Origin: Paraglaciecola sp030730205
Lineage (GTDB): Bacteria > Pseudomonadota > Gammaproteobacteria > Enterobacterales > Alteromonadaceae
NCBI RefSeq assembly: GCF_052119645.1
Contig: NZ_JBGQOM010000004.1
Location: 322,984 to 386,983, forward strand
Reading direction: 5' to 3'
Length of the DNA: 64,000 bases
In this document: positions 18,719 to 28,115 of the stretch, one piece after another
Layout of the letters: each line of letters opens with the position of its first letter
Position numbering within the stretch: the first letter of the stretch is position 1
Notes under the pieces: model-generated
Databases searched by the model: none
The model's input: the letters and a program-made list of their open reading frames with translations, nothing else
Told to the model about the DNA's origin: nothing
Position numbers and translations under genes: made by a program

Positions 18719-18768
18719 GTTTGTGGGTTTTAGTATGCTTGTGACCAACGTGTTTCTAGGAATTGTTT

Positions 18769-20250
18769 ATGCGGATTTGTATCGTCGGTGGTGGGACTGC
18801 AGGGTGGATGGCAGCAAATTTATTTGCACATCATTGGACTGATAAACCCATCGAAATAGTGTTGGTTGAGTCTCCTGAAGTAGGCATAGTAGGAGTAGGT
18901 GAGGGATCCACTCCTACATTAAAACGATTTTTTGAAATGTTGGGCATTGCTGAATCTGATTGGATGAGTCGATGCAATGCGACTTACAAAGTAAATATTA
19001 AGTTTGCCGGTTGGAGTCCTCAGTCGGGTATTGATGATTACAGTCATCCTTTTATTTCACAATTAGATACCTTTTCTCAAGGTGCTTTTTTTATGAATTG
19101 CCGCACACGGCGTTTAGGATTAGCTACTCACACCAGTCCCGCTGATTTTTTATTAAATGGAGTGCTCGCCCAACAAAATAAAGGACCCATTACACCGGAT
19201 CACTTTCCATTTAGGATGGAATATGGTTATCACTTTGACTCTTATTTATTGGGTGATTTTTTAAAAGAGCACGGAAAAAAATTGGGTGTGATACATAAAC
19301 AAGCTTTTATTTCAGGCATCGAAAAACAGCTTAACGGTGATATAAAACACTTACTATGTACTGACGGCGAGCGAATAAGTGCAGAGCTGTTTATTGATTG
19401 CAGTGGTTTTTCGAGTTTACTCATGCAACAGCAATTAGGGGTGAAGTTCAAGTCTTACCACAATAATTTGTTCAATGATGCAGCAGTAGTTATGCCCAGT
19501 ACAATCAGTTCAGCTATTCCCGTTGAAACCACTGCAACGGCGCTAAGTAACGGGTGGTGCTGGAAAATTCCATTGACCAATCGATTCGGCAATGGCTATG
19601 TATATAGCTCTGATTTTATTAATAGTGAGCAAGCTGAAACTGAATTGCGTCAACATCTCAATATGATGGAAAACGAACACAATTGCCGTCATTTAAAAAT
19701 GAAAGTAGGATGTTTAGAGACGCATTGGCAGAATAACTGCGTTGGTTTGGGTTTGGCACAGGGGTTTATTGAGCCTCTCGAAGCCACCGCTTTGCATTTG
19801 GTGCAAATATGCATCGAGATGTTTATCGATGACTTTAGTGCTGGTAATTTTACCCAACAATTCCAAGCCCAGTACAATCAAAAAGTAACCGAGCGGTTTG
19901 AGCGGGTCCGAGACTATATCGTGGCGCATTATAAAATAAATACTCGCAATGATTCTGAGTATTGGCGTGCAAATCGCAACAACCCGCATTTATCTGAATC
20001 ATTAATTCAATTGTTAGAAGTATGGTATCGACGTGAAGATTTAGAACAAGAGATAAAACGCCAAAACATAGAAAGCCATTTTGGCACGGTATCCTGGCAT
20101 TGTTTACTGGCAGGATATGGTGCATTCCCCCCGATAGCTGATAAACAGCCTGGCACTGGTGACTTGTATGTAGACCAGAAAATTAAGTCCTTCTTACACG
20201 GCTGCTCCCTCAACTTTCGTGCTCATCAACATAATCTTGAACGTCTATAG
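18769..20250 (+). CDS. Tryptophan-halogenase-like flavoprotein
   Basis: FAD-dependent protein of the PrnA/tryptophan halogenase family. I place the start at the ATG at 18769 (493 residues), because TAGGA lies 7 nt before it; an in-frame TTG at 18763 is too close to that site. The N-terminal dinucleotide fold is IVGGGTAGWMAAN. VGVGEGSTPTL follows, and TYK places Lys at about 74, matching the halogenase catalytic Lys. GWCWKIP (about 262-268) is the WxWxIP signature. Genes of this kind often sit beside TonB receptors for sugars in marine and freshwater proteobacteria, where their role is unknown; halogenation of free tryptophan seems unlikely here. Confidence 0.85.
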   Translation: MRICIVGGGTAGWMAANLFAHHWTDKPIEIVLVESPEVGIVGVGEGSTPTLKRFFEMLGIAESDWMSRCNATYKVNIKFAGWSPQSGIDDYSHPFISQLDTFSQGAFFMNCRTRRLGLATHTSPADFLLNGVLAQQNKGPITPDHFPFRMEYGYHFDSYLLGDFLKEHGKKLGVIHKQAFISGIEKQLNGDIKHLLCTDGERISAELFIDCSGFSSLLMQQQLGVKFKSYHNNLFNDAAVVMPSTISSAIPVETTATALSNGWCWKIPLTNRFGNGYVYSSDFINSEQAETELRQHLNMMENEHNCRHLKMKVGCLETHWQNNCVGLGLAQGFIEPLEATALHLVQICIEMFIDDFSAGNFTQQFQAQYNQKVTERFERVRDYIVAHYKINTRNDSEYWRANRNNPHLSESLIQLLEVWYRREDLEQEIKRQNIESHFGTVSWHCLLAGYGAFPPIADKQPGTGDLYVDQKIKSFLHGCSLNFRAHQHNLERL

Positions 20251-20383
20251 TTGCCGCTCGCTCATGGTTTGAGCCGATAGGTGAGGGTTAATTTCTTCAT
20301 TGTGTTGCTATTTTTACTCCCTTTTCAGCTATTCAAGAAGAGTAGGGCGGACGCATCACAAACACATTTCCTACCCTTTTCAT

Positions 20384-20399
20384 CTGCATACGTATGCAG
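20384..20399. promoter_or_regulatory. Perfect palindromic operator, upstream copy
   Basis: CTGCATACGTATGCAG is a perfect 16-bp palindrome. It lies 19 bp, centre to centre, upstream of the second copy at 20404-20417, so the second receptor promoter has two sites. Confidence 0.72.
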
Positions 20400-20403
20400 G
20401 GAT

Positions 20404-20417
20404 TGAATACGTATGCA
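20404..20417. promoter_or_regulatory. Palindromic operator, promoter-proximal copy
   Basis: TGAATACGTATGCA, identical to the site before the first receptor gene and likewise 5 bp upstream of the -35 box. Confidence 0.72.
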
Positions 20418-20422
20418 CGAGG

Positions 20423-20452
20423 TTGTTGCACTTGTTAACTGGGCGTTAATAT
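20423..20452 (+). promoter_or_regulatory. Promoter of the second TonB-dependent receptor gene
   Basis: TTGTTG (20423-20428), 18-bp spacer, TAATAT (20447-20452), 86 nt before the ATG. Confidence 0.55.
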
Positions 20453-20538
20453 TCCGTTAGAAAAATAGGGGTGGTTGCGGTTCGGGGAATTTTTCGCGTT
20501 CGACGACCATCTGACAATAACGGAAACGGGACACGTAA

Positions 20539-23500
20539 ATGAAAAAATTTAGACCCAGTTTAATAACGGCAGCGTTGGTTGCCAGTGGTATGGCAATTAT
20601 TAATCTACCAGTTTACGCACAGGAAGCCGACGTTGAGATAAAACCACTCTCAGGCGAAACGCCTTCTGATGAAATTGAGAAAATTGAGGTTAGGGGCTTT
20701 GCTACTAGCTTAATTCAGTCATTAAACCAAAAACGCTTTGGCGATACCGTATCAGAGCAGATCTCTGCGGATGACTTGGGGGGCTTACCTGACGTGTCGA
20801 TGGCGGATGCCTTAACGCGTTTGCCAGGCATTTCTGCGGTACGTACTGGTGGCCAAGCTGCCGAAATAAACATTCGCGGTTTGTCAGGGGACTTTGTTTT
20901 TTCAACCTTAAACGGACGTGAACAAGTGTCCACCAGTGGTTCCCGTTCTATTGAATTCGACCAATATCCTTCAGAACTTATTTCCTCCGCTGCAGTGTAT
21001 AAATCGCCAAAAGCATCCTTAATTGAAGGCGGTGTAGCGGGTACGGTAGAATTAGAAACAGCCAGTCCCTTAAGTATCGACGGTGATTACAAGTTCAATA
21101 TCAATGCCCGAGGCATGTACAACGATCGCGCCAGTGAAGTCTCTGACGCAGAACAATATGGCCATCGTTTTAGTGTGTCATATCAAACTAAGTTTTTAGA
21201 CGAAACACTAGGCTTAGCCTTAGGATACGCGCGTTTATACCAGCCTAGTGTATCAACTCAATTTATTGGCTTAGCGTATAACACCGAAGCCGATGTTGAT
21301 GGTTTAGCCGGTGATATTGAAAACGTCAGTGCTACCTGTTTGGCCACAGAGCCATGCGCGGGTTATGAGAAAATCAGCGAAGGTTTTGAAATGCAGCACC
21401 AAGGTGGTGTTGAAACCCGAGACGGTTATATGGCTGCCCTTGAATGGGCGCCCACCGATAATTTCACACTTAAAACAGATGTGTTTTTATCTAAGTTTGA
21501 ATCTGAGGAGTTTGCGCGCGGGTTTCGGGTAAAATTAGGTGGCAGTCAGGTGTCTATCGCCAATCCCGTGATTAAAGATAATCATGTGATTGGCGGCGCA
21601 TTCAATCGCACTTCAGGTAGCTTTACCCGTGTTGAGTTAGTCAATGATGATAACCGTGACAGTGATCAAGTTTTTAGTGCAGGAATTAAGGCAAACTGGC
21701 AAGCAACTGATAACCTGAGCATGACCTTTGATGTGAGTTTATCCAAGGCTGAAAGTGATTTTCAAAATGGCTTGTTATGGAGTTTAGTGGGGGAAGACGC
21801 TACTGCTACCAATCCACAGTTTGATAAAAACATTTCTTTGTCTTATTTGTTAAATGGCCTCAACTTACCGGATTTAGCATTTAATCAAGCCGACGCATTC
21901 AGTGATATAGACCGAGTTATGGTCAGTAGGTACGGTATTTACCCCTTTAAAAATAAAGATGAACTTAAAGCGTATCGGTTTGACGTGAAGTACGAGCTTG
22001 ATAACGACTTTATCTCTTCTATTGAATTTGGCGCCAGATACTCTGATCGAGAATACAATAACGATCGGTCGGTGTTTGAATACGGTAACGACTCTGCCTT
22101 TTCAGTTAGCCAACCACCGCTACGCTTGACTGACGATATGGTGAATCGTGTAGGTTGGGGCAGTGAATTTGCATATTTTCCTAATTATTTATCCATTGAT
22201 TTAGACAAAGCCTTGAGCGCTTGGTTTCCTTCTGGCATTCCGCAGCCTGTGCAAACTTGGGGGGTGGGTCATCCCGGCGTGATTAACAGCCCAACCGGCA
22301 ATGAAGGGCCCAATACGGCTTGGTCGATGCAAGAGAGTGGCGACGTATTCGAAGAAGTAACCGCCGCTTATTTGATGGCCAATATCGACACTGAAATCGC
22401 GGGTTTGCCTATCACCGGTAATATTGGAATTCGTCGTGTTGAGTCAACCCAAAGCTCAACAACGCTACAAGATGTCAGTACCACCGAGACCGTTTTTGAT
22501 GAGCGTGGTAATGAAGTTGAAGTCACCGTTGGCGACCCTACGCGCGGCGCACAATATATCACTGATGATGCAGGTTTAATTAATAGCTTCTTTCGTCCAG
22601 CTCTATTAAGCGATACTTACACCGACTATCTACCTTCATTAAATTTAAATTTCCGTTTAACGCAAAGCCAGCAATTGCGTTTTGCTGCGGCAAAAGTGAT
22701 GGGGCGCGCACCTATCAACCGCTTTGCAGCTAACACAACTACTAACGTTCAAACTGTAAGTGCGAGTCAAAACCCTGACACCGGTGAAATCATCCTGTCT
22801 AGTCCAACAGCTAAAATCAATGGTAACAGCCGCAACAGTCCATACTTGCGGCCGTTTTATGCTGACCAATATGATGTGTCTTATGAATATTACTTTACCG
22901 AAACTGACGGCGCTTTTGTCGCAGCTCTGTTTTATAAAGACATTAAATCATTTGTAGACGACATATCACTCGAACCTTATGACTTTGCTGGTAATGGCTT
23001 TGTGGTACCTACTGAGGTGTCGGTACCCGTATTTGTTGAGGCCGATTCGCCAGGCGCCACGCCAGTAAGAGCAAGGGATGAGAATGGGGATCCGCTATCG
23101 GTAATCGTTCCTACTGAAAATGGTCGCTATGACACGGCAGTAAATAATGCTAGCGGCGGTTATATTCGCGGTCTCGAGCTGACCTATACGCAAATTTACG
23201 ACTTTTTACCTGGGGCGTGGTCAGGCCTCGGTATGAACGCCAGTTACTCCTTCACTGAAAGTGAAATCACCCGCACGTTGACCGACTCAGTATTTTCAAT
23301 TCAGCTACCAGGTTTGTCGGAAAATGTGGCTCAGGCCACCGTTTTTTGGGAGTACGAAGGTTTTGAAACACGAGTGAGTGCCCGTTATCGAGATGCGTTT
23401 GTCTCTAAGCAAGTGGCTGTAAACGAGCAAACTGTTAATTTTGCTTCTGAAGTAGTGGTGGACCTGCAAGCGGCCTACGACATCAATGAAAACCTAGGTG

Positions 23501-23625
23501 TAGTATTTCAAATCAATAACCTAACCGATGAACCTACCCGTAGCTATTTTGGACAAGAAGACTTAACAGGGACCATTCAATTTTTTGGTACTCAGTACTT
23601 CTTAGGAGTGACCTATTCATTATGA
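20539..23625 (+). CDS. TonB-dependent receptor, probable starch/maltodextrin transporter
   Basis: Large outer-membrane receptor of 1028 residues. A signal peptide ends around NLPVYAQ; the region EKIEVRGFATSL near residue 46-57 is a TonB box, then come the plug (DTVSEQISADDLGGLPDVSMADALTRLPGI; EINIRGLSGDFVFSTLNGRE) and a barrel ending LGVTYSL. Its signal peptide (MKKFRPSLITAALVASGMA) closely resembles that of the first receptor, and both genes have CGGGACAC just before the start codon, so the two are probably paralogues. Its last bases overlap an open frame leading into the pullulanase-type gene. Substrate is inferred from context. Confidence 0.88.
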   Translation: MKKFRPSLITAALVASGMAIINLPVYAQEADVEIKPLSGETPSDEIEKIEVRGFATSLIQSLNQKRFGDTVSEQISADDLGGLPDVSMADALTRLPGISAVRTGGQAAEINIRGLSGDFVFSTLNGREQVSTSGSRSIEFDQYPSELISSAAVYKSPKASLIEGGVAGTVELETASPLSIDGDYKFNINARGMYNDRASEVSDAEQYGHRFSVSYQTKFLDETLGLALGYARLYQPSVSTQFIGLAYNTEADVDGLAGDIENVSATCLATEPCAGYEKISEGFEMQHQGGVETRDGYMAALEWAPTDNFTLKTDVFLSKFESEEFARGFRVKLGGSQVSIANPVIKDNHVIGGAFNRTSGSFTRVELVNDDNRDSDQVFSAGIKANWQATDNLSMTFDVSLSKAESDFQNGLLWSLVGEDATATNPQFDKNISLSYLLNGLNLPDLAFNQADAFSDIDRVMVSRYGIYPFKNKDELKAYRFDVKYELDNDFISSIEFGARYSDREYNNDRSVFEYGNDSAFSVSQPPLRLTDDMVNRVGWGSEFAYFPNYLSIDLDKALSAWFPSGIPQPVQTWGVGHPGVINSPTGNEGPNTAWSMQESGDVFEEVTAAYLMANIDTEIAGLPITGNIGIRRVESTQSSTTLQDVSTTETVFDERGNEVEVTVGDPTRGAQYITDDAGLINSFFRPALLSDTYTDYLPSLNLNFRLTQSQQLRFAAAKVMGRAPINRFAANTTTNVQTVSASQNPDTGEIILSSPTAKINGNSRNSPYLRPFYADQYDVSYEYYFTETDGAFVAALFYKDIKSFVDDISLEPYDFAGNGFVVPTEVSVPVFVEADSPGATPVRARDENGDPLSVIVPTENGRYDTAVNNASGGYIRGLELTYTQIYDFLPGAWSGLGMNASYSFTESEITRTLTDSVFSIQLPGLSENVAQATVFWEYEGFETRVSARYRDAFVSKQVAVNEQTVNFASEVVVDLQAAYDINENLGVVFQINNLTDEPTRSYFGQEDLTGTIQFFGTQYFLGVTYSL

Positions 23626-23738
23626 GTATTCTAACTATTAGTTCATTTAGTCAGCTGCTTAGCGGCAGAAAATTGTCAAATCTACCAAATTGTGTGGCTT
23701 TGTTAAGCAAACTATCCATGACATCGGAGCAACCCCCT

Positions 23739-26700
23739 ATGTTTATAAACCCCCTTATATTAAGCCGCGTCTTGCTCATATTTACTGCAGTTGTTTTAGC
23801 AGGATGTGGTGGTTCGTCGGTCGAATCCGGCTCAAACCAATTATTAACCTGTAGTGTGCCAACGGTGCCTAATGCCGCTGGCACAATGTGTGTAGCTCCG
23901 CCGCCATTTAATTGTGCACCTCCTACTGTGCCTAACGAAACCAATGATGGGTGTATTGTAGGTGCAGACCCAACCGCGCCAGCGCCTAGCGTTTTTCCGA
24001 CTGACTCCCAAGCTGTGTTGTATTACAACCGAGCTGCAGTGGGGGCAACAAATGTCGCTGGCGACCCCTCTTATGAGGGGTATCGTTTGCACACGTGGAG
24101 TGTTGCTGGCGCCTGCGATGCCTATGCTGCTTCTGATACGGATTGGGCCAACGGTCGTGTACATAACGGCGTTGACCCTAACTATGGCGCGTATTGGATA
24201 GTAGAATTAAAACCCGGATACGCCGGTACACCAGGGGCTTGTGGTAATTTTATTATTCATAAGGGGGATGAAAAAGAAATGGGCGGGGGTGACTTCACAA
24301 TGCCGCTCTCTCAGGACGATCCTACTTTTCCACGCATGAACTTTGTTTTTTCGGGGGAGGCCTCAATTTTTGAATTTCCAATTGTTTCTCTTGGACCTCA
24401 ACCAGTAAAAATTGAAGGGCAAGCCGCTCATTGGTTAGATGCCAATACCTTATTGTGGGACGTAGATTTCACTAAAGTCAGTACCGTGAAATTGCATTAC
24501 TCCGCCGCCGCCGATTTAGCCGTAGATCTTGAAACTGGTTTAAACGGCACAGCAATCGAGTTAGAAGAAGTCACGCTATCCGATGAGCAAAAAGCGCTTG
24601 CGCCTCACCTTGCGAATTTACATGCGTTTCATGGTCAATGGACGGCTGAGGATGCGAAGCAAGTGCTAAAAGCACAAGCCGTCTTAGCCTCGTATGACAG
24701 TGAAGGATTAATTAATGGTGCCACAGGTATCCAAATCGCCAATGTATTAGATAACTTATACACCCGCGGTGAAGAGGATGCTGATGAAGCGCAACTTGGT
24801 CCGATTTACGGTGACGATGGCACTATCACTGCCGCTTTGTGGGCACCGACAGCGCAAAGTGTGAAGCTAAATCTGTATAACGCCAACAAGACTCTTGCTT
24901 CGTCAACAGCGATGACCTTGGACGATAACACTGGTATTTGGACCTACACTGGTGGTAGCGAGCTTGATCGAGCCTTATATCGTTTTGAAGTGACGGTTTA
25001 TCATCCTAAGGCAGAAGGCTTACAAGTATTGTTAGTTACTGATCCTTATTCTGTGAGCTTATCAACCAATAGCCGTTTTTCTCAATTTGTTAACTTAAAT
25101 GATGCTGATTTAAAGCCGGACGGCTGGGAAACGCAAACTGTTCCAACCATAGCTAACTTTGAAGATGCGGTTATATACGAAGGTGCAATCCGAGACTTTA
25201 GTATCCGTGATGAAAGCACAAGTGCAGCCAATCGTGGCAAGTACCTCGCTTTCACTGAGATGGACAGCGCGCCCGTCAAACACTTAAAAAAATTAGCCGA
25301 GAAAGGCTTAACTCATTTTCACATGCTGCCGGCTAATGATATTGCCACCATCGAAGAAGATGTGACTAAAACCGTTAATCTGTCCAGTACCTTAAATGCA
25401 CTTTGTAGATTGAATCAATCAGCAGATATCTGTAAAGACTCATCAGTATCTCAAAACATGACGCTAGAAGAATTATTTACAAGCTATGATTCAATTTCTG
25501 AACCAGGTAAAGCCCAAGCGCTAGCCGAAGCAATGCGCGGTGTTGATCAATTTAATTGGGGCTACGATCCATACCACTTCAATGTGCCAGAAGGCAGTTA
25601 TGCCTCTAATCCCGAAGGTGTAACACGCATTAAAGAAATGCGCGCGATGAATATGGCGCTGCATGAAATCGGCTTACGTGTTGCCCTTGATGTGGTCTAC
25701 AACCACACTAATGCTTCAGAACTAAATGGTAAATCAGTATTAGACAAAGTTGTGCCTGGCTACTACCACCGCTATGAAGTTGATACTGGCGCTATCGTGC
25801 GTGAAACTTGCTGCGATGATACCGAGCCACGCAATGTGATGATGGAAAAGTTAATGCAAGACTCATTGATTCAATGGGCCAGCCAATATAAATTCGACTC
25901 TTTCCGTTTTGACATTATGAGCCAAGCCACCAAGGCCACAATGATCCGTTTGTTTGATGCGGTAAAAGCCGTTGATGAGGATACGTATTTTTATGGCGAA
26001 GGCTGGAATAAAGCTGACAGAGGTTACGAGCAAGCCACGCAAATTAATATGGCCGGAACTGAAATTGGTACCTACAACGACCGCATCAGAGAGGCCGTAC
26101 GTCAAGGCCATATCTTTAGTAAAGACGCCAGTAACGATGCACTTGCTGCCCAAGACAGAATAAAAATGAGTTTGGCCGGCACCTTAACAAACTACGTATT
26201 GAAAGATTTTAATGATGTCGCGACTACCACAAATATTCTAGGTGGCTACGCGACTGATCCTGGCGATATCATTAACTACGTGTCAAAACATGATAATGAA
26301 ACCCTGTGGGATCAATTAAATTATGTACTCCCGGATGATCTGACTTTAGCTCAACGTGTAAGAGCGCAAAACATTGCCGCAACCATTCCCTTAATGGCAC
26401 AGGGTATTCCGTTTTTGCAAATAGGTGGGGACTTTTTACGCTCTAAGTCTATGGATAGAAATACCTACGATTCTGGAGATTGGTTCAGCTATGTAGATTT
26501 TACTATGGCCACCAATAACTGGAATGTCGGTTTGCCTTTGGCACAAGATAACCAAGCTCGTTGGGAAGAGATTGGTCAATTCATGAATAGCCCAGAGCGA
26601 GCGGCAAGTATGACTGAAATTGAGTTTGCCTCTGAGGTATTCAACGAACTGCTTAGTATTCGTAGCAGCTCTGCGTTATTCAGGCTCACTACGGCTGCGG

Positions 26701-28067
26701 ATATTATCGACCGAATCGGTTTTCATAACATCGGCAAACGTCAAACCCAAGGTTTGATCGTCATGAGCATCGACGATGGCATAACAAGCAGCGACGAAGC
26801 GACTCGCCCTGACTTAGATCCCATGGTGGATGCTGTGATGGTGGTTATTAACTCCAGTTATGAAGAACATTCTCACACTGTGCCCACTGCCAGCGGTTTT
26901 GAATTACATCAGATCTTGGCATCGTCAATCGATCCTACCGTGCGCGGTGCTTATTTTAGCCCTGGCGAAGGTGAGGGAACGTTTACCGTTCCGGCCTTAA
27001 CCACTGCTGTGTTTGTTAAAGCGCAAAGTGGTGAACAAGGGCTAGGACTCTCGGCGTATGCTACATCTGGCGCGCCGGATGTCGTGCCGTTCGGAAGTAC
27101 AGTCGTATTGGTTCGCGGTGCATTTAATGGCTGGGGTGAGGTTAATCAAATGACCTACGCCGGCAGTGGCGTGTACGAGTCAATCATTAGCGTTCCAGCT
27201 GGCGATTACGAATTCAAAGTGGCCTCAGCAGATTGGTCAACTGTGGACTTTGGTGCAAGCGATCAAGATATTACCTTAGGTAGCGATAAAGCATTAAGTC
27301 GAAGCGGCGCTAATTTAAAATTATCCTTGTCTGAAGACGCTACTTTGAAATTCAGTTTGGATGCGAGTGATACTGAGGCGCCAATCATCAATGTTGATTA
27401 CGAGGAGCCTTTCCATCCTACCACCGTATTTGTGCGTGGTGCGTTTAATGGTTGGAGTGAAAATAACCCAATGTCTTATGAAGTCGGCGGGCAATATATG
27501 GCGACCTTTGATATCACGGCTGGCGATTACGAATTCAAAATTGCCTCAGCAGATTGGTCTACAGTCGATTATGGCGCGGCCGATGCTGATACCTCTTCGA
27601 GCATTGGTAACCTCAAAGACGCTAGAAGGAGCGGGGGCAACATTGCTATTACTATTCCAGCTGATGGACGTTATACCTTCCTGTTTGATGCCGCTGATAT
27701 CAATGCGCCAACTATTGCTGTTTTCAATGCAAAAATGTTTGGCGAGACCGCCGTGTTTATTCGTGGTGCATTTAATGGTTGGGGAGAGTCTGATGAGGTG
27801 GCTTATATGGGAAATAGCACTTACGAAACCCAAATAGCCATCGATGCGGGTGATTATGAGTTTAAAGTGGCTTCAGCTGATTGGTCTACGGTTGATTTTG
27901 GCACCTTAGGCGACGATCAAGTTGTGGCCTTAGATAGCAAGAAAGCCTTAGGTCGCTCGGGTGCTAACCTAAAATTGACCATTGAAAACACCGGAACCTA
28001 TAAATTTACGGTTTCAGGTCCTGATCCAAGTCAGCCTAAAGTAACAGTGACTCAGGTTATGCCTTAA
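23739..28067 (+). CDS. pulA: Multimodular pullulanase-type GH13 lipoprotein with three C-terminal starch-binding-like repeats
   Basis: Debranching enzyme expected to cut alpha-1,6 links of pullulan, amylopectin or limit dextrins at the cell surface. I start at ATG 23739 (1442 residues): GGAG lies 9 nt upstream and the product then begins with a normal lipoprotein signal ending LAGC. The frame is open from 23622, overlapping the receptor stop. Visible order: Cys/Pro-rich linker, CBM41-like module (about 93-218), CBM48-like module (about 357-450), then the GH13 domain with VVYNH, SFRFDIM (nucleophile about D725), YGEGWN (about E754) and KHDNETLW (about D852). Three repeats each containing RGAFNGW follow from about 1119, 1227 and 1337. 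The symbol is by domain architecture; substrate preference is untested. Confidence 0.88.
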   Translation: MFINPLILSRVLLIFTAVVLAGCGGSSVESGSNQLLTCSVPTVPNAAGTMCVAPPPFNCAPPTVPNETNDGCIVGADPTAPAPSVFPTDSQAVLYYNRAAVGATNVAGDPSYEGYRLHTWSVAGACDAYAASDTDWANGRVHNGVDPNYGAYWIVELKPGYAGTPGACGNFIIHKGDEKEMGGGDFTMPLSQDDPTFPRMNFVFSGEASIFEFPIVSLGPQPVKIEGQAAHWLDANTLLWDVDFTKVSTVKLHYSAAADLAVDLETGLNGTAIELEEVTLSDEQKALAPHLANLHAFHGQWTAEDAKQVLKAQAVLASYDSEGLINGATGIQIANVLDNLYTRGEEDADEAQLGPIYGDDGTITAALWAPTAQSVKLNLYNANKTLASSTAMTLDDNTGIWTYTGGSELDRALYRFEVTVYHPKAEGLQVLLVTDPYSVSLSTNSRFSQFVNLNDADLKPDGWETQTVPTIANFEDAVIYEGAIRDFSIRDESTSAANRGKYLAFTEMDSAPVKHLKKLAEKGLTHFHMLPANDIATIEEDVTKTVNLSSTLNALCRLNQSADICKDSSVSQNMTLEELFTSYDSISEPGKAQALAEAMRGVDQFNWGYDPYHFNVPEGSYASNPEGVTRIKEMRAMNMALHEIGLRVALDVVYNHTNASELNGKSVLDKVVPGYYHRYEVDTGAIVRETCCDDTEPRNVMMEKLMQDSLIQWASQYKFDSFRFDIMSQATKATMIRLFDAVKAVDEDTYFYGEGWNKADRGYEQATQINMAGTEIGTYNDRIREAVRQGHIFSKDASNDALAAQDRIKMSLAGTLTNYVLKDFNDVATTTNILGGYATDPGDIINYVSKHDNETLWDQLNYVLPDDLTLAQRVRAQNIAATIPLMAQGIPFLQIGGDFLRSKSMDRNTYDSGDWFSYVDFTMATNNWNVGLPLAQDNQARWEEIGQFMNSPERAASMTEIEFASEVFNELLSIRSSSALFRLTTAADIIDRIGFHNIGKRQTQGLIVMSIDDGITSSDEATRPDLDPMVDAVMVVINSSYEEHSHTVPTASGFELHQILASSIDPTVRGAYFSPGEGEGTFTVPALTTAVFVKAQSGEQGLGLSAYATSGAPDVVPFGSTVVLVRGAFNGWGEVNQMTYAGSGVYESIISVPAGDYEFKVASADWSTVDFGASDQDITLGSDKALSRSGANLKLSLSEDATLKFSLDASDTEAPIINVDYEEPFHPTTVFVRGAFNGWSENNPMSYEVGGQYMATFDITAGDYEFKIASADWSTVDYGAADADTSSSIGNLKDARRSGGNIAITIPADGRYTFLFDAADINAPTIAVFNAKMFGETAVFIRGAFNGWGESDEVAYMGNSTYETQIAIDAGDYEFKVASADWSTVDFGTLGDDQVVALDSKKALGRSGANLKLTIENTGTYKFTVSGPDPSQPKVTVTQVMP
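27095..28040 (+). repeat. Three tandem starch-binding-like module repeats in the pullulanase-type gene
   Basis: Three units of about 320-330 bp begin near 27095, 27419 and 27747. Each encodes RGAFNGW, then AGDYEFK(V/I)ASADWSTVD about 40 residues later and a basic RSG(A/G)N segment. Units 1 and 3 are most alike (both FKVASADWSTVDFG). The fold resembles CBM20/48/69-type starch binders; the exact family is not resolved. Confidence 0.8.
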
Positions 28068-28090
28068 TGAGTTAACACCGTATGACTGTT

Positions 28091-28115
28091 AAGCCGCTCA
28101 ATTGAGCGGCTTTTT
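28091..28115 (+). terminator. Rho-independent terminator after the pullulanase-type gene
   Basis: AGCCGCTCAATTGAGCGGCT (28092-28111) is a perfect 20-bp inverted repeat followed by T5. Confidence 0.92.

Noticed and set aside
23622..23738. ATG at 23622 as start of the pullulanase
   Set aside because: It would put 39 extra residues before the lipoprotein signal; 23739 has a ribosome site and a normal signal. Coupled re-initiation cannot be fully excluded.
25979..25992. GGATACGTATTTTT resembling the operator
   Set aside because: Inside the pullulanase coding region, poor outer bases and no promoter nearby.
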